A stretch of 39,330 bases of DNA from assembly GCA_948467735.1 (NCBI GenBank), contig CAOKFN010000045.1, forward strand, positions 1-39,330. Direction: 5' to 3'. The stretch is from an uncultured bacterium. Its GTDB lineage: Bacteria > Bacillota > Clostridia > Lachnospirales > Lachnospiraceae. Below the pieces are notes generated by a model. That model had not been told where the DNA came from. It saw only the letters and a program-made list of their open reading frames with translations, and searched no databases. Made by a program: the position numbers and the translations under genes. This document shows, piece by piece, positions 1 to 8,252 of the stretch. The number at the start of each line of letters is the position of its first letter. Positions within the stretch are counted from its first letter, which is position 1.

Positions 1-264
1 ATTCCTTACTGGCTGTAAGGGATATTAACCATAAATATATTGTAGTAGAAAGAAGTAAAGCCCCTGAAAGGGGAAGCCAGTGAAGGAAGCCATCGCAAAA
101 GGCTTTTAAAGCTGGCAGGAAGTAGGAGGCAGTAAAAAAGCCCTTTAGGGCAAGCCTGAGAAAGAAGTGCGGTTGGCAGATCCCTCAGGCGCCTCCCGGG
201 CGCAAGTCGGTAAAAGCCCCTTATAGGGGCAGTGCAAGCCACCGGCTAAGCCGGTGGTCTTGAC
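1..264 (+). mobile_element. Right end of an IS200/IS605-like element (possible TnpB guide-RNA scaffold)
   Basis: No convincing gene is seen here, but short perfect hairpins are packed closely: CCCC/GGGG at 61-73, GCCC/GGGC at 140-151, GCCCC/GGGGC at 216-230, and CCACCGGCTAAGCCGGTGG at 239-257. The last is followed at 260-264 by TTGAC, which I recall as the right cleavage sequence of ISDra2-type IS200/IS605 elements. Independent support for a boundary comes from the sequence just after it: homology to the leader at 2170 begins around base 267, whereas the two copies differ completely upstream. In TnpB-encoding elements this end also forms the 3' part of the guide RNA. The transposase and tnpB would lie left of the window, so the family assignment is inferred from the end alone. 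Confidence 0.55.
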
Positions 265-266
265 TT

Positions 267-391
267 CGTGAAAGTTCTTGTATATAGCCTCGGAGTTTTG
301 AGGAGGAAAAAGGCCGATTTGGCGTGACACAATCGGAGGCGGGTAGACGGAGGATGTCAGACAAAATCCAAGAGGAAAAAGAGGTGAAAGC
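267..391 (+). pseudogene. Decayed copy of the tape-measure leader ORF
   Basis: This stretch aligns with 3346-3461, the second half of the intact 53-codon ORF ahead of the full tape-measure gene. The shared blocks are the segment reading LYIA, then KRPI, then MSDKIQE. In this copy the frame is broken by an in-frame TGA after the codons for ASEF, and again by TAG further on. The 5' half is missing because the mobile-element end lies directly upstream. The ribosome site GAGGTG before the tape-measure start at 392 is kept. Confidence 0.5.
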
Positions 392-1208
392 ATGGCGGAT
401 TTGACAGCCAATTTGAGTGTGCTGGACAAGATGAGCGACAGCATTTTGAAAATAGTCCAAGCCGGAATGGCAATGGCGAAGCAGTTTGAGCGGGCAGGGA
501 ATACGGTTGGGACAGCATTTGGCAATATCTGCGGCTTCTACAGCAGTGGACGGCTTTGCGGTTTCCATAGACAGCCTGCGGGGAGCGGCTGACAATGCCG
601 CTGGTTCCGCCGATACGCTGGCAGGCGCTTTGGGCGGCTGCGGCGACGCGGCGGTGGAGCTGGCCCGAAATGAGGATGCTTCAGCGGGGAGCAGGGCGGA
701 GCTGGCAAGGGCCGGAACCGAAGCGGCGGAAGCCATGTACGAGCTGGCAAGGGCGCAGGATGAGGCGGCCCGGGCCATGGAGGCATATGACGCAGTTATA
801 GCAGCCGCATCTGCCAGCCTGAAAGAATTAGAGGCGGCAGAAAAGAGAGCCGGACATGCGGCGGAAAACATTGCGGAGGCCGATGGAAAGGCTGGCAGCG
901 CGGCCGAGGAGCTGTCAAAGGCAGCGGAAAAGGCCGGCGAGAAGGCGGAGAACAGCGGCAAAAAAGGCGTGGAGGCCGTTGAGGGAGTGGCGGCATTGGC
1001 GGCGGCAGGCATTGCCGCAAAGGTAAAGGAAATTGCTGGCGCAGGCAGAAAAGCATTGGACGAATTGACCAAGAGTATGTTAAACGCTTATGTTGCCAGT
1101 CTTGGAAACATCGTCACCGCAGTGGGAGAAATCAATACCCGTATGGGGCTTATCGGGGACAAATTTACAACTGTAACTGTGCAAATGAGGATGGCTAAAA
1201 CCCTTTAG
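392..1208 (+). pseudogene. Truncated, frameshifted tape-measure gene fragment (copy 1)
   Basis: The start (MADLTANLSVLDKMSDSI) and the Ala/Glu-rich helical region match residues 1 to about 300 of the full tape measure at 3462-7433. A frameshift near 530-540 breaks the frame: the first frame stops at 592 and the homologous reading resumes in another frame as AVDGFAVSIDSLRGAA. Around 1040-1060 the segment equivalent to AVYEMVAAFSEAESTIVKAT is deleted. The copy ends at 1208 after VTVQMRMAKTL, before any tape-measure core or membrane segments. It cannot make a working tape measure. It looks like the left remnant of a tandem duplication, although a short Ala-rich peptide could still be translated. 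Confidence 0.75.
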
Positions 1209-1258
1209 AATATGTCGGCGGATTTGTTTTGTTTCACGGTTTTTAGCGGATATTTCAG

Positions 1259-1287
1259 TTGATTTTCTGCTGTCAGTGGATTATAGT
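1259..1287 (+). promoter_or_regulatory. Promoter of lipoprotein gene copy 1
   Basis: TTGATT at 1259-1264 and TATAGT at 1282-1287 are separated by 17 bp. The same layout with the same spacing recurs at 2359-2387 and, without its gene, at 15537-15565. The conserved GTCAGTGG core of the spacer supports a real promoter. Confidence 0.6.
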
Positions 1288-1331
1288 ATAATGAGTGAAT
1301 AACCAGACATATAATAAAGGAGGAAAGTATT

Positions 1332-1970
1332 ATGACACACGAATCGCACAAACGTTTCTCGGTCATTGTCCAAAGGCTCCAAATAAGCCGGTGGGCGGCA
1401 TGGAAAAGGCTTTTATGCCTGCTTGTTTCCGTCGGAATGTTAATGTCCCTATGCGGATGCGGAAAATCTGACAGTGGAGACAAAGGAAGCAGCAGTCAGC
1501 CCACAGACTATGAGATAAGGAAGGCGATCGAAGAGTATATTGAAAACATGCCGTTTCCGAAAGGGTACGAAGTCCTTCTTGGCGGTTTAAGGGGCGAAGA
1601 GTGGTGGACGGTAAGCTGCAGAAACGGAGAGGTTGAGGTGTCAGTCAGGGCTCGTCATCCCGAGGCAATACCATACGCAGCGGAGCTATACCTTCCGAGA
1701 GCGCAGGAAGCGGCAGAAGCAGCAGGCGTGACGCTGGCAGAGTTTGATGTGAGCAGCTACAGGACGAACAAAGATGGTATTGTTGAAGGAAGTTTGGCGC
1801 GATGGACGACAGAGGATGGCATCACCGGAGTATTTGTAGACATGACCCAAAGTGACAAAGAGGTGGTATTTGAACAGAGCTGGACGATTGAGCAGCTTTT
1901 TGAATATTATGCTGATTGGGACGATTTTGTGAAAAAACTGATTATCGAGGCAGGAGGCAGTTATGAGTAG
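1332..1970 (+). CDS. Small lipoprotein of unknown function, copy 1
   Basis: This 212-residue protein has a long basic N region, a hydrophobic stretch (LLCLLVSVGML, about residues 27-37) and a lipobox-like LCGC at residues 40-43, so Cys43 is the likely lipidation site. A Gly/Ser/Asp linker follows. The mature part is a mixed alpha/beta domain with WWTVSC, EAAEAAGVTLAEF and a C-terminal FEYYADWDDFVKKLI helix. No known family is recognised. AAAGGAGG precedes the ATG. It has its own promoter and lies between a tape-measure remnant and the next leader, like a moron gene. A paralogue follows at 2433. An immunity or envelope-protection role is possible but unproven. Confidence 0.75.
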   Translation: MTHESHKRFSVIVQRLQISRWAAWKRLLCLLVSVGMLMSLCGCGKSDSGDKGSSSQPTDYEIRKAIEEYIENMPFPKGYEVLLGGLRGEEWWTVSCRNGEVEVSVRARHPEAIPYAAELYLPRAQEAAEAAGVTLAEFDVSSYRTNKDGIVEGSLARWTTEDGITGVFVDMTQSDKEVVFEQSWTIEQLFEYYADWDDFVKKLIIEAGGSYE

Positions 1971-2007
1971 AAAAGCAGTATCGCACGCAGGCAGAGAACA
2001 GACAGGG

Positions 2008-2019
2008 CCTGACGTCAGG
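2008..2019. promoter_or_regulatory. Perfect 12-bp palindrome CCTGACGTCAGG
   Basis: A perfect dyad lies 38 bp after the lipoprotein stop and about 60 bp before the direct-repeat promoter. The identical palindrome sits in the same place after the second lipoprotein gene (3097-3108). It could be a dimeric regulator site. The flanking sequence is also conserved, so conservation alone does not prove function. Confidence 0.3.
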
Positions 2020-2076
2020 AACCATTAAGAAATTACTGCCTGCGGAATAGATGCTGGCATTGAAAGAATTTGTAGG

Positions 2077-2163
2077 AACCTACCCAAACCTACTTAGAGA
2101 TGTGTTATTATGGTATTGTCAAAAATCAGCTGACCGGGAACCTGTGCCGGACAGCTGATTTTT
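2077..2163 (+). promoter_or_regulatory. Direct-repeat promoter with 5' terminator-like hairpin, copy A
   Basis: Two AACCTAC half-sites (2077-2083 and 2087-2093) lie one helical turn apart. They precede a TATTAT -10 hexamer (2106-2111) that has no consensus -35, which suggests an activator or alternative sigma factor. Initiation about 7 bp on would make an RNA beginning with the hairpin at 2121-2163: a 12-bp outer stem AAAAATCAGCTG/CAGCTGATTTTT, an A-A mismatch, and CCGG/CCGG, followed by T-rich sequence. It therefore looks like an attenuator or the end of a tiny RNA. Near-identical modules lie at 3166-3252 and 15638-15723. Confidence 0.55.
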
Positions 2164-2169
2164 CTTCCC

Positions 2170-2330
2170 GTGAAGGTTCTTGTACATAGCCTCGGAGTTT
2201 GAGGAGGAAAAAAGGCCGATTTGGCGTGACGCGATCAGGAGCAGGAAGAGGAATTGACCAAGGGTATGATAAACGCTTATTGTTTAACGCCTTTCGGAAT
2301 ATGTCGCTGCGCTGATTTGTGTTGGTTGAC
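2170..2330 (+). pseudogene. Deletion remnant of leader ORF and tape-measure 5' region (copy 2)
   Basis: The first about 85 bp match the leader ORF (codons FLYIASEFEEEKRPI). The sequence then jumps directly to GAATTGACCAAG, which corresponds to base 1061 of copy 1, so nearly the whole tape-measure 5' region is gone. Another shortened piece matches the end of copy 1 (AATATGTCG and GGTTTTTAGCGGATA). This is a more eroded version of the same unit and has no coding capacity. Confidence 0.5.
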
Positions 2331-2358
2331 GGTTTTTAGCGGATAGCGGATATTTCAG

Positions 2359-2387
2359 TTGCTTTCCTGTAGTCAGTGGGTTATAGT
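2359..2387 (+). promoter_or_regulatory. Promoter of lipoprotein gene copy 2
   Basis: TTGCTT at 2359-2364 and TATAGT at 2382-2387 have a 17-bp spacer. Position and spacing match the promoter at 1259-1287. Confidence 0.6.
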
Positions 2388-2432
2388 ATAATAAAGCGAA
2401 CAGCCAGACATATAATAAAGGAGGAAGGCATT

Positions 2433-3059
2433 ATGACACACGAATTGCACAAACGTTTACCAGCCATTGCCCAAAGGCTCCAAATAAGCCGGTGGGCCGC
2501 ATGGAAAAGACTTTTATGCCTGCTTGTTTCCGTTGGAATGTTAACGGCCCTATGTGGATGCGGGAAATCCGACAATGAAAACAAAGGAAGCAGCAGTCAG
2601 CTCACAGATTATGAGATAGGGGAGGCGATCCGAGAGCAGATTGAAGACGCGCCGATTCCAAAAGGGTATAGCTCCCTTCTTGACCAAGATAAATGGTGGG
2701 TGATGGTAAGCTGCGAAGACGGAGAGGCCAAGGTGTCAATCAAGGCCCGTTATTACTGTACTATGCCATACGTAGCGGAGTTATATTTTCCAATAGCGAA
2801 GGAGGCGGCAGAGGCGGCAGGCATGACGCTGGCGGAATTTGGTGTGAGTTGTTACAAGAAGAATGAAGATGGCATTGTTAGTTCCACTTTTGCAAGCTGG
2901 CAGACAAAAGACGGCATCATCGGGACATATGCAGACGGGTTTTGGGGGACAGCTATACCTAACTTTACGCTTGAGGAGTTCTATGAGGTGTATTCTGATT
3001 CTGATTTTAAAGATGTGGTAAGATCTTTGATTAATAATGCAGGAGGCAGTTATGAGTAG
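2433..3059 (+). CDS. Small lipoprotein of unknown function, copy 2
   Basis: This 208-residue paralogue of the product of 1332-1970 has a near-identical first 60 residues (basic N region, hydrophobic core, LCGC lipobox with Cys43). The mature domain is diverged but colinear, with WWVMVSC, EAAEAAGMTLAEF and a C-terminal EEFYEVYSDSDFKDVVRSLI helix. The start is placed at the ATG after AAAGGAGGAAGGCATT, because an upstream in-frame ATG at 2376 falls in the promoter. The signal peptide is more conserved than the mature part, which suggests either diversifying pressure on the exposed domain or gene conversion at the 5' end. No family is recognised. Confidence 0.75.
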   Translation: MTHELHKRLPAIAQRLQISRWAAWKRLLCLLVSVGMLTALCGCGKSDNENKGSSSQLTDYEIGEAIREQIEDAPIPKGYSSLLDQDKWWVMVSCEDGEAKVSIKARYYCTMPYVAELYFPIAKEAAEAAGMTLAEFGVSCYKKNEDGIVSSTFASWQTKDGIIGTYADGFWGTAIPNFTLEEFYEVYSDSDFKDVVRSLINNAGGSYE

Positions 3060-3096
3060 AAAAGCAGTATCGCACGCAGGCAAAGAACAGACAGTG

Positions 3097-3108
3097 CCTG
3101 ACGTCAGG
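3097..3108. promoter_or_regulatory. Perfect 12-bp palindrome CCTGACGTCAGG, second copy
   Basis: Identical in sequence and relative position to the palindrome at 2008-2019, between the lipoprotein stop and the direct-repeat promoter. Confidence 0.3.
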
Positions 3109-3165
3109 AACCGTTAAGAAATTACAGTCTGCGGAATAGATGCAGGCACTGAAAGAATTTGTAAG

Positions 3166-3252
3166 AACCTACCCAAACCTACTTTTAGATGTGTTATTAT
3201 GGTATTGTCAAAAATCAGCTGACCGGGAACCTGTGCCGGACAGCTGATTTTT
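3166..3252 (+). promoter_or_regulatory. Direct-repeat promoter with 5' hairpin, copy B (ahead of cassette 1)
   Basis: AACCTAC half-sites at 3166-3172 and 3176-3182, TATTAT at 3195-3200, and a hairpin at 3210-3252 identical to copy A. This copy lies directly upstream of the intact leader ORF and tape measure, so it is the likely promoter of cassette 1. Transcription into cassette 1 would have to pass the hairpin. Confidence 0.6.
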
Positions 3253-3312
3253 CTTTCTGTGAGGAGTGGGGGAAATTCAAATAGTGGAAAGCTAAAATGA
3301 CGGGAGAAAACT

Positions 3313-3474
3313 ATGACAGATAAAAACAAAAAGCCAAGGCATCTGCGGCTCCTGTACATAGCTTTACAGCTTGGGGAGGACAAAAGGCCGATTCGGCACG
3401 ACGCAATCGGGGCCGGACGGGGGATGTCAGACAAGATACAAGAGGGAAAAGAGGTGAAAACATGTCGGATTTGA
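3313..3474 (+). CDS. Small leader ORF overlapping the tape-measure start
   Basis: This 53-codon ORF starts MTDKNKKPRHLRLLYIALQ and ends in TGA inside the tape-measure gene, overlapping its start by 13 bp. GGGAG lies 6 bp before the ATG. The product is basic and shows no recognised domain. Broken versions occur at 267-391 and 2170-2255. It occupies the place where cassette 2 has the frameshifted tail-chaperone extension, so it may be the remnant of such a protein or a translational-coupling leader. Similarity to that extension is too weak to assert. Confidence 0.4.
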   Translation: MTDKNKKPRHLRLLYIALQLGEDKRPIRHDAIGAGRGMSDKIQEGKEVKTCRI

Positions 3475-6400
3475 CAGAGAAATTAAGTGTGCTGGATAAA
3501 ATGAGCGACAGCATTATGAAAATAGTCCAAGCCGGAAAGTCAATGGCGGAGCAGTTTGAACGGACAGGAAATACAGCCGGGACAGCATTTGGCTATATTT
3601 GCGTCACAGCCGCTGCAGCTTCCTCTAAAGTGGACGGCTTTGCGGCTTCCATGGAAAGCCTGCGGGGAGCGGCTGACAATGCCGCAGACTCCGCCGATAC
3701 GCTGGCAGGCGTTTTGGGCGGCAGCGGCGGTGCGGCGGCAGTGATTGAAAAATCCGCTGTATCTGCGGCGGAGCTCGTCCGAAATGAGGATGCGGCAGCG
3801 GGGAGCACGGCGGAGCTGGCAAGGGCCGGTATAGAAGGTGCGGAAGCCATATACGAGCTGGCAATGGCGCAGGATGAGGCGGTGCGGAGTACAGAGGCAT
3901 ACGATACGATTATATCATCCACAGCTGTCAGCCTGAAAGAATTAGAGGCAGCGGCTAAGAGAGCCGGACATGCGGCGGAAAATCTTGCGGAGTCCAACGG
4001 CAGTGCTGGCAGCGCCGCCGAGGATTTGTCGAAGGCGGCGGAAAACAGCGGCAAAAAAGGCATAGATGCCATTGTGGAAGTGGCGGATAAACTGGAGAAT
4101 GCAGGAATTACCGCAAAGGTAGAGGAAATTGCGGTGGCGGTCTATGAAATGGTTGCGGCTTTTTCCGAGGCGGAGAGCACTATCGTAAAGGCCACAGGCA
4201 CAAGCGGAGAAGCACTGGACGAACTGACCGACAGCATGCTGGACGCTTTTGCCGCCAGCAGGTTCGGTAGCCTTGAGGACACCGCTGCTGCGGTGGGAGA
4301 AATCAATACCCGTATGGGGTATACCGGGGACAGGCTTACGACCGTAACCGGACAATTCCTTGATTTTTCCGAGATCACTGGGACGAACGTGGTTCGCTCT
4401 GTTCAGAATGCCACGAAGATTATGAATAGGTGGGGCATTGAGCAGAGCGAGGTGGTGAGCGTCCTTGACAAGCTGGCATACGCCGGGCAGATTTCCGGGG
4501 GTTCGGTAGATAATTTGAGCAACATACTCATTAGGAACGCTACCGTATTCCGGTCTTTGGGATTGGATTTGGATAATACCATCGGCCTGCTGGCTAACCT
4601 TGAGATTTACGGAATGACCGCTCAAACAGTGATAACAGGCCTGAGGACGGCGATAAATAATTTTGGAAAGGATGGGCTTGATGCAGGAACGGCAGTACGA
4701 GATGTTATCAGCGAAATAAACAACATGGAGGACGAAGGCGAGGCGAAGGCACTGGCGGTAGAAACTTTCGGCAGCATAGTCGGAGGGGAATTTGTTGCAG
4801 CAATCCGAAGCGGAGAAATCTCCGTAGACGGCCTTTCGCAGTCCCTTGATGCGGCTCAGGGAACGCTCACGGCAACGGCAAAGACATCGCAGACCCTTGA
4901 CCAAAAGTGGACGCAGGCCAGCAACAATATCAGCACAGCATTTACAAAGACAGTACAGCCGACAGTAGACGGTGTTTCCGGCGGTTTGGCAATCATGGCG
5001 AACAGTTTTGGTGATTTTTTAAATAAGCATCCAATTGTAGCCCAAAAAATTACTGAAATCGGAGCCAGTATTGGCTGTCTCGTAATTGCATTTGCAGCCG
5101 TTTCTGCGGCAGTTGGTATTTATAAAGCGGTTATGTTGGTTGCGGAGGGAGTCACGACTCTTTTTGGTGTTTCCTTATCTACGGCTATTTGGCCCATTAC
5201 ACTTGTAGTTGCTGGTATTACAGCAGTTGTAGCGATCGTAGCGGCGTTAGTAGATCATTACAATGCGGCGGAGGACGAAACAGCCGGAATGACGGCGGCC
5301 ACACGGGCGCAGTATTACGAGCTGCAGAACCTTAATGAAGAATACGACAAGGCCTGTGAGAAACATGGGGAAACATCAAGGGAGGCGTTGGAACTCAAGT
5401 ATCAGGTAGACGAACTTACGGAGGCTTATAATGCCGACAGGCAGACCATGGAGGAGTTTATCGCAGAGGTAGACGCGCTTTGCGAGAGCGTCTCGCAGGT
5501 GACGAGCGACTTTGATGACAACATGGCGGCCATCAAGAACACCGAAATGGGTACCCTTGCCCTCATCCAGAAATATGAGGATTTGGCTTCACAGGCGGAA
5601 CTTTCTAGGGCGCAGGAAAAAGAGCTTGAGGCGATCACAGAGAAACTGTCTAAAACTTATCCGGACTTGGCCGCACGGATGGACAGCGCAACGCTTAGTA
5701 CCGAGGATTATGTGGAGGCTATGAAGAAAGCCTGTGAGCAAGAGGCGGAGGAACAGCGGCAGGCGCAGGCACGGAAAACCTATACTGATGCGCTGCAAAA
5801 ACAGGAAGAATTGACAGAGGAAATTGCCAAGGCACAGAAAAACTTAAACCTTGAACAGGCTCGAATGGACGACATGAGCGGCTGGGAGCATTTATGGACG
5901 GTTCACGAGTGGGACAATTTTGAGGAATGTCAAGCTGCTTTGGACGAATTGTATGAAAAGCAGAGGGAGAATAATGCTACAATTGCTAAAACTGAACAGT
6001 ATTGGGCTGATATGGCAGCAGCAGAACAGGCGGCAGCAGAGGAAACCCTGTCATGGCAGGATGCCGCCACAGCCGCCTATGAGGATGTAAAAGACCGAGT
6101 AATCGAGCTCTGCGAGGCTTACGGAGAGGCTTACAACGCCGCTCTTGACAGCTTCGAGGGTCAGTTTGGCCTGTTCGACAAGGCCGACATGGAGTCTGAG
6201 AATTATATGAAATCCACCGTCGAGAACGCCCAGAAAGCCCTTGACAGCCAGCTTGCCTATTGGGACAGCTATCTTGCGAATATCGAGGCGCTGAAAAATA
6301 CTTCCGCAGAGGATTTGGGCATTAAACAGGAGGATTACGAGGCCCTTATGGCCTATGTGCAGGACGGCAGCGAACAGGCCGCCGGGCTTGCGGCGAGCAT

Positions 6401-7433
6401 GACGGAGGCGCTGGGCAGAGGCGACACAGAGACAGTGGCGGCCCTTGCCAATACCGTGGGCGAGGTCAATGCAAGGAAACAGGAAATAGCGGCAGCCACG
6501 GCGGACTGGATAACCAATTTCTCCTCTGAAATGGACGAGATTGAACAGGAAATGCAGTCTGCCGTGGAGGGCATGAACTTGGATGACGAGGCGGCGAAAA
6601 GCGCGAGGGAGACGATCGACGCCTATGCCGATTCCATCCGGGCAGGAAAAGCCAATGCGGTATCAGCGGCGGAAGAGGTGGCGGACGCAGTATTGGCGGC
6701 GTTCTATTCGGCGGAAGCGTCTGTAAATGCCAGCGTAAATTCCGACGGAGGTTCAGGCTATCCGAACGGAACGGCTAATGCAGAAAGCCCGTATTTTGCC
6801 GAGGAAAGCGCACCAAAGCCTTCGTGGGGCCCGAAGGCGATAGGCATAGACGGTACGATGGACGGTATAACGGAAAGCGCAATAAGCGGCACAACAGACA
6901 GCACAGACTCTTCTGTTGCCGAGGAGAACGGACCAAAGCCGATTGTTGGGGAACAGGGCGGCCTAGCGTTCCCGGTCGTGGAAACTGGCAGGTTCCTGCC
7001 CGCTATGAATGGGAATCGGGGGCAATCATGGGCAGCTTCTGCTTTTAACGAAGGTAAATTTCCAGCTATTGGTGGAGGCGCCGTTCCTGCTTATGATGGA
7101 AGAGCCTTTCCTGCATATAGCGGAGGAACTTTTCCTGCTTTTAACGAAGGCGCCCTTCCTGCATATAGCGGAAGAACCTTTCCGGCTTTTGACAGAGGCA
7201 CCCTTCCCGCTCTTAGCGAAGCCGCCGCCCCTGCTCCGGGCAAAGGCGGCAGGGGGGAACAGGATAAAAACCTGTACATCCATATAGGCGGCAGCGAGCC
7301 CATAGAGGTCAAAGGCGGCAGAGCTAACAGAGAAGAAATCGTCGAAGTCCTTGGCAAACACCTAAAGCCCATGTTGATGAACATGATACAGGGCGAAGTC
7401 TATGAGGAGGGGGATTATTCGTATGGGTATTAA
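3462..7433 (+). CDS. Phage tail tape measure protein (cassette 1, 1323 aa)
   Basis: Tape measures set tail length and thread the tube lumen before ejection. Residues 1-220 are Ala/Glu-rich helix. About 225-500 resembles the PhageMin_Tail core, with GGSVDNLSNIL, LGLDLDNTIGLLANLE and GMTAQTVITGLRTAINN. About 527-600 holds hydrophobic membrane-type segments, and about 620-870 is strongly coiled-coil. The C-terminal part carries seven 8-residue repeats of the PAYSGGTF type and ends in a short helical tail. It starts at ATG after GAGGTGAAAAC, and its last 11 bp overlap the LysM gene. It is 410 residues longer than the tape measure of cassette 2 and shows little obvious similarity to it. The 5' part is duplicated in broken form upstream. 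Confidence 0.93.
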   Translation: MSDLTEKLSVLDKMSDSIMKIVQAGKSMAEQFERTGNTAGTAFGYICVTAAAASSKVDGFAASMESLRGAADNAADSADTLAGVLGGSGGAAAVIEKSAVSAAELVRNEDAAAGSTAELARAGIEGAEAIYELAMAQDEAVRSTEAYDTIISSTAVSLKELEAAAKRAGHAAENLAESNGSAGSAAEDLSKAAENSGKKGIDAIVEVADKLENAGITAKVEEIAVAVYEMVAAFSEAESTIVKATGTSGEALDELTDSMLDAFAASRFGSLEDTAAAVGEINTRMGYTGDRLTTVTGQFLDFSEITGTNVVRSVQNATKIMNRWGIEQSEVVSVLDKLAYAGQISGGSVDNLSNILIRNATVFRSLGLDLDNTIGLLANLEIYGMTAQTVITGLRTAINNFGKDGLDAGTAVRDVISEINNMEDEGEAKALAVETFGSIVGGEFVAAIRSGEISVDGLSQSLDAAQGTLTATAKTSQTLDQKWTQASNNISTAFTKTVQPTVDGVSGGLAIMANSFGDFLNKHPIVAQKITEIGASIGCLVIAFAAVSAAVGIYKAVMLVAEGVTTLFGVSLSTAIWPITLVVAGITAVVAIVAALVDHYNAAEDETAGMTAATRAQYYELQNLNEEYDKACEKHGETSREALELKYQVDELTEAYNADRQTMEEFIAEVDALCESVSQVTSDFDDNMAAIKNTEMGTLALIQKYEDLASQAELSRAQEKELEAITEKLSKTYPDLAARMDSATLSTEDYVEAMKKACEQEAEEQRQAQARKTYTDALQKQEELTEEIAKAQKNLNLEQARMDDMSGWEHLWTVHEWDNFEECQAALDELYEKQRENNATIAKTEQYWADMAAAEQAAAEETLSWQDAATAAYEDVKDRVIELCEAYGEAYNAALDSFEGQFGLFDKADMESENYMKSTVENAQKALDSQLAYWDSYLANIEALKNTSAEDLGIKQEDYEALMAYVQDGSEQAAGLAASMTEALGRGDTETVAALANTVGEVNARKQEIAAATADWITNFSSEMDEIEQEMQSAVEGMNLDDEAAKSARETIDAYADSIRAGKANAVSAAEEVADAVLAAFYSAEASVNASVNSDGGSGYPNGTANAESPYFAEESAPKPSWGPKAIGIDGTMDGITESAISGTTDSTDSSVAEENGPKPIVGEQGGLAFPVVETGRFLPAMNGNRGQSWAASAFNEGKFPAIGGGAVPAYDGRAFPAYSGGTFPAFNEGALPAYSGRTFPAFDRGTLPALSEAAAPAPGKGGRGEQDKNLYIHIGGSEPIEVKGGRANREEIVEVLGKHLKPMLMNMIQGEVYEEGDYSYGY
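7062..7229 (+). repeat. Seven 24-bp in-frame repeats in tape measure 1
   Basis: Seven contiguous 24-bp units encode PAIGGGAV, PAYDGRAF, PAYSGGTF, PAFNEGAL, PAYSGRTF, PAFDRGTL and PALSEAAA, and a partial eighth begins at 7230. The period is a multiple of three, so copy-number change would alter protein length without breaking the frame. Confidence 0.85.
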
Positions 7434-8082
7434 ATATCAAATGTGGCTGACATACAACGCCGAAAAGGAGAAAATACAGCTCCCCGTCCTTCCGGAGAGC
7501 TTCCAGACAAAGAACGGCAGCAAAAATGATAGCGTGAATATTGCAGGACTGGGCGAAATTGTTATTATACAGAGCCGCCCGGCCCTGCAGTTTAGTTTTT
7601 CGAGCTTTTTCCCGGCGGCGAAATTCCCCGGCCTGCAGGTGGACAGGATCACAAATCCCCTCTCCCTGATACAGAAAATCAATTCGTGGAAGGCCGGGAA
7701 GGAGCCGGTGCATTTCATAGCCACAGCCTGCGGCGCAGACCTCTACTGCACCATTGAGGACTTTTCCTACAGCGAGGAGGGAGGCGACCCCGGCACATAC
7801 CAATACAGCATTACGCTCAAGGAGTACCGAGAGATTACGGTGCGGCAGGTAAAGGTGAACATACCGAAAGCCGCGGCGACGGTCAAGAAAGAAGAGCCGA
7901 GGGTGGACAATACCGTACAGCCCAAGACCTATACCGTGGCAGGCGGCGACTGCCTTTGGAATATCGCCAAGAGGATTTACGGTAGCGGCAGCCAGTACAC
8001 GAAGATTTACGAGGCAAACAAGGGAGTAATCGGCGGGAATCCGAACTTGATTCTCACCGGGCAGGTTTTGACCATACCATAG
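7423..8082 (+). CDS. XkdP-like LysM tail/baseplate protein (cassette 1)
   Basis: This 219-residue protein has an N-terminal baseplate domain of XkdP type (MGIKYQMWLTYN; PVLPESF) and a C-terminal LysM domain at about 168-219 with YTVAGGDCLWNIAKRIYG and NPNLILTGQVLTIP. In PBSX-like tails this protein links the tape measure and hub region, and LysM binds peptidoglycan. The start is set at the ATG 9 bp after GAGGAGGGGG, inside the end of the tape-measure gene, which implies translational coupling. The counterpart in cassette 2 lies at 22798-23478. A 92-nt structured repeat follows before the next gene. Confidence 0.88.
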   Translation: MGIKYQMWLTYNAEKEKIQLPVLPESFQTKNGSKNDSVNIAGLGEIVIIQSRPALQFSFSSFFPAAKFPGLQVDRITNPLSLIQKINSWKAGKEPVHFIATACGADLYCTIEDFSYSEEGGDPGTYQYSITLKEYREITVRQVKVNIPKAAATVKKEEPRVDNTVQPKTYTVAGGDCLWNIAKRIYGSGSQYTKIYEANKGVIGGNPNLILTGQVLTIP

Positions 8083-8118
8083 GCCCGGCTAAGAAATGAC
8101 AAGAGATATTTTAAAACA

Positions 8119-8210
8119 GTCTCGGAACGAAAGCGCCCGGAAGAAAATCCCAGCTGCGACCTATGCAGATGAAATTTTCTTCCCTTGTAAGGGCGCTGTA
8201 GAGTAGAGAC
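8119..8210 (+). repeat. Structured dispersed repeat, copy R1
   Basis: Nested complementary arms give one long folded element: GTCTC/GAGAC, AGCGCCC/GGGCGCT, GGAAGAAAAT/ATTTTCTTCC and CTGC/GCAG. Copies occur at 9476-9566 and twice at the window's right end. A separate tight hairpin, GTTCCCGC/GCGGGAAC, follows at 8218-8235, just ahead of the next gene's ribosome site. Confidence 0.7.
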
Positions 8211-8252
8211 GGTACAAGTTCCCGCCTGCGGGAACTTTGAATAGGAGGAAAC

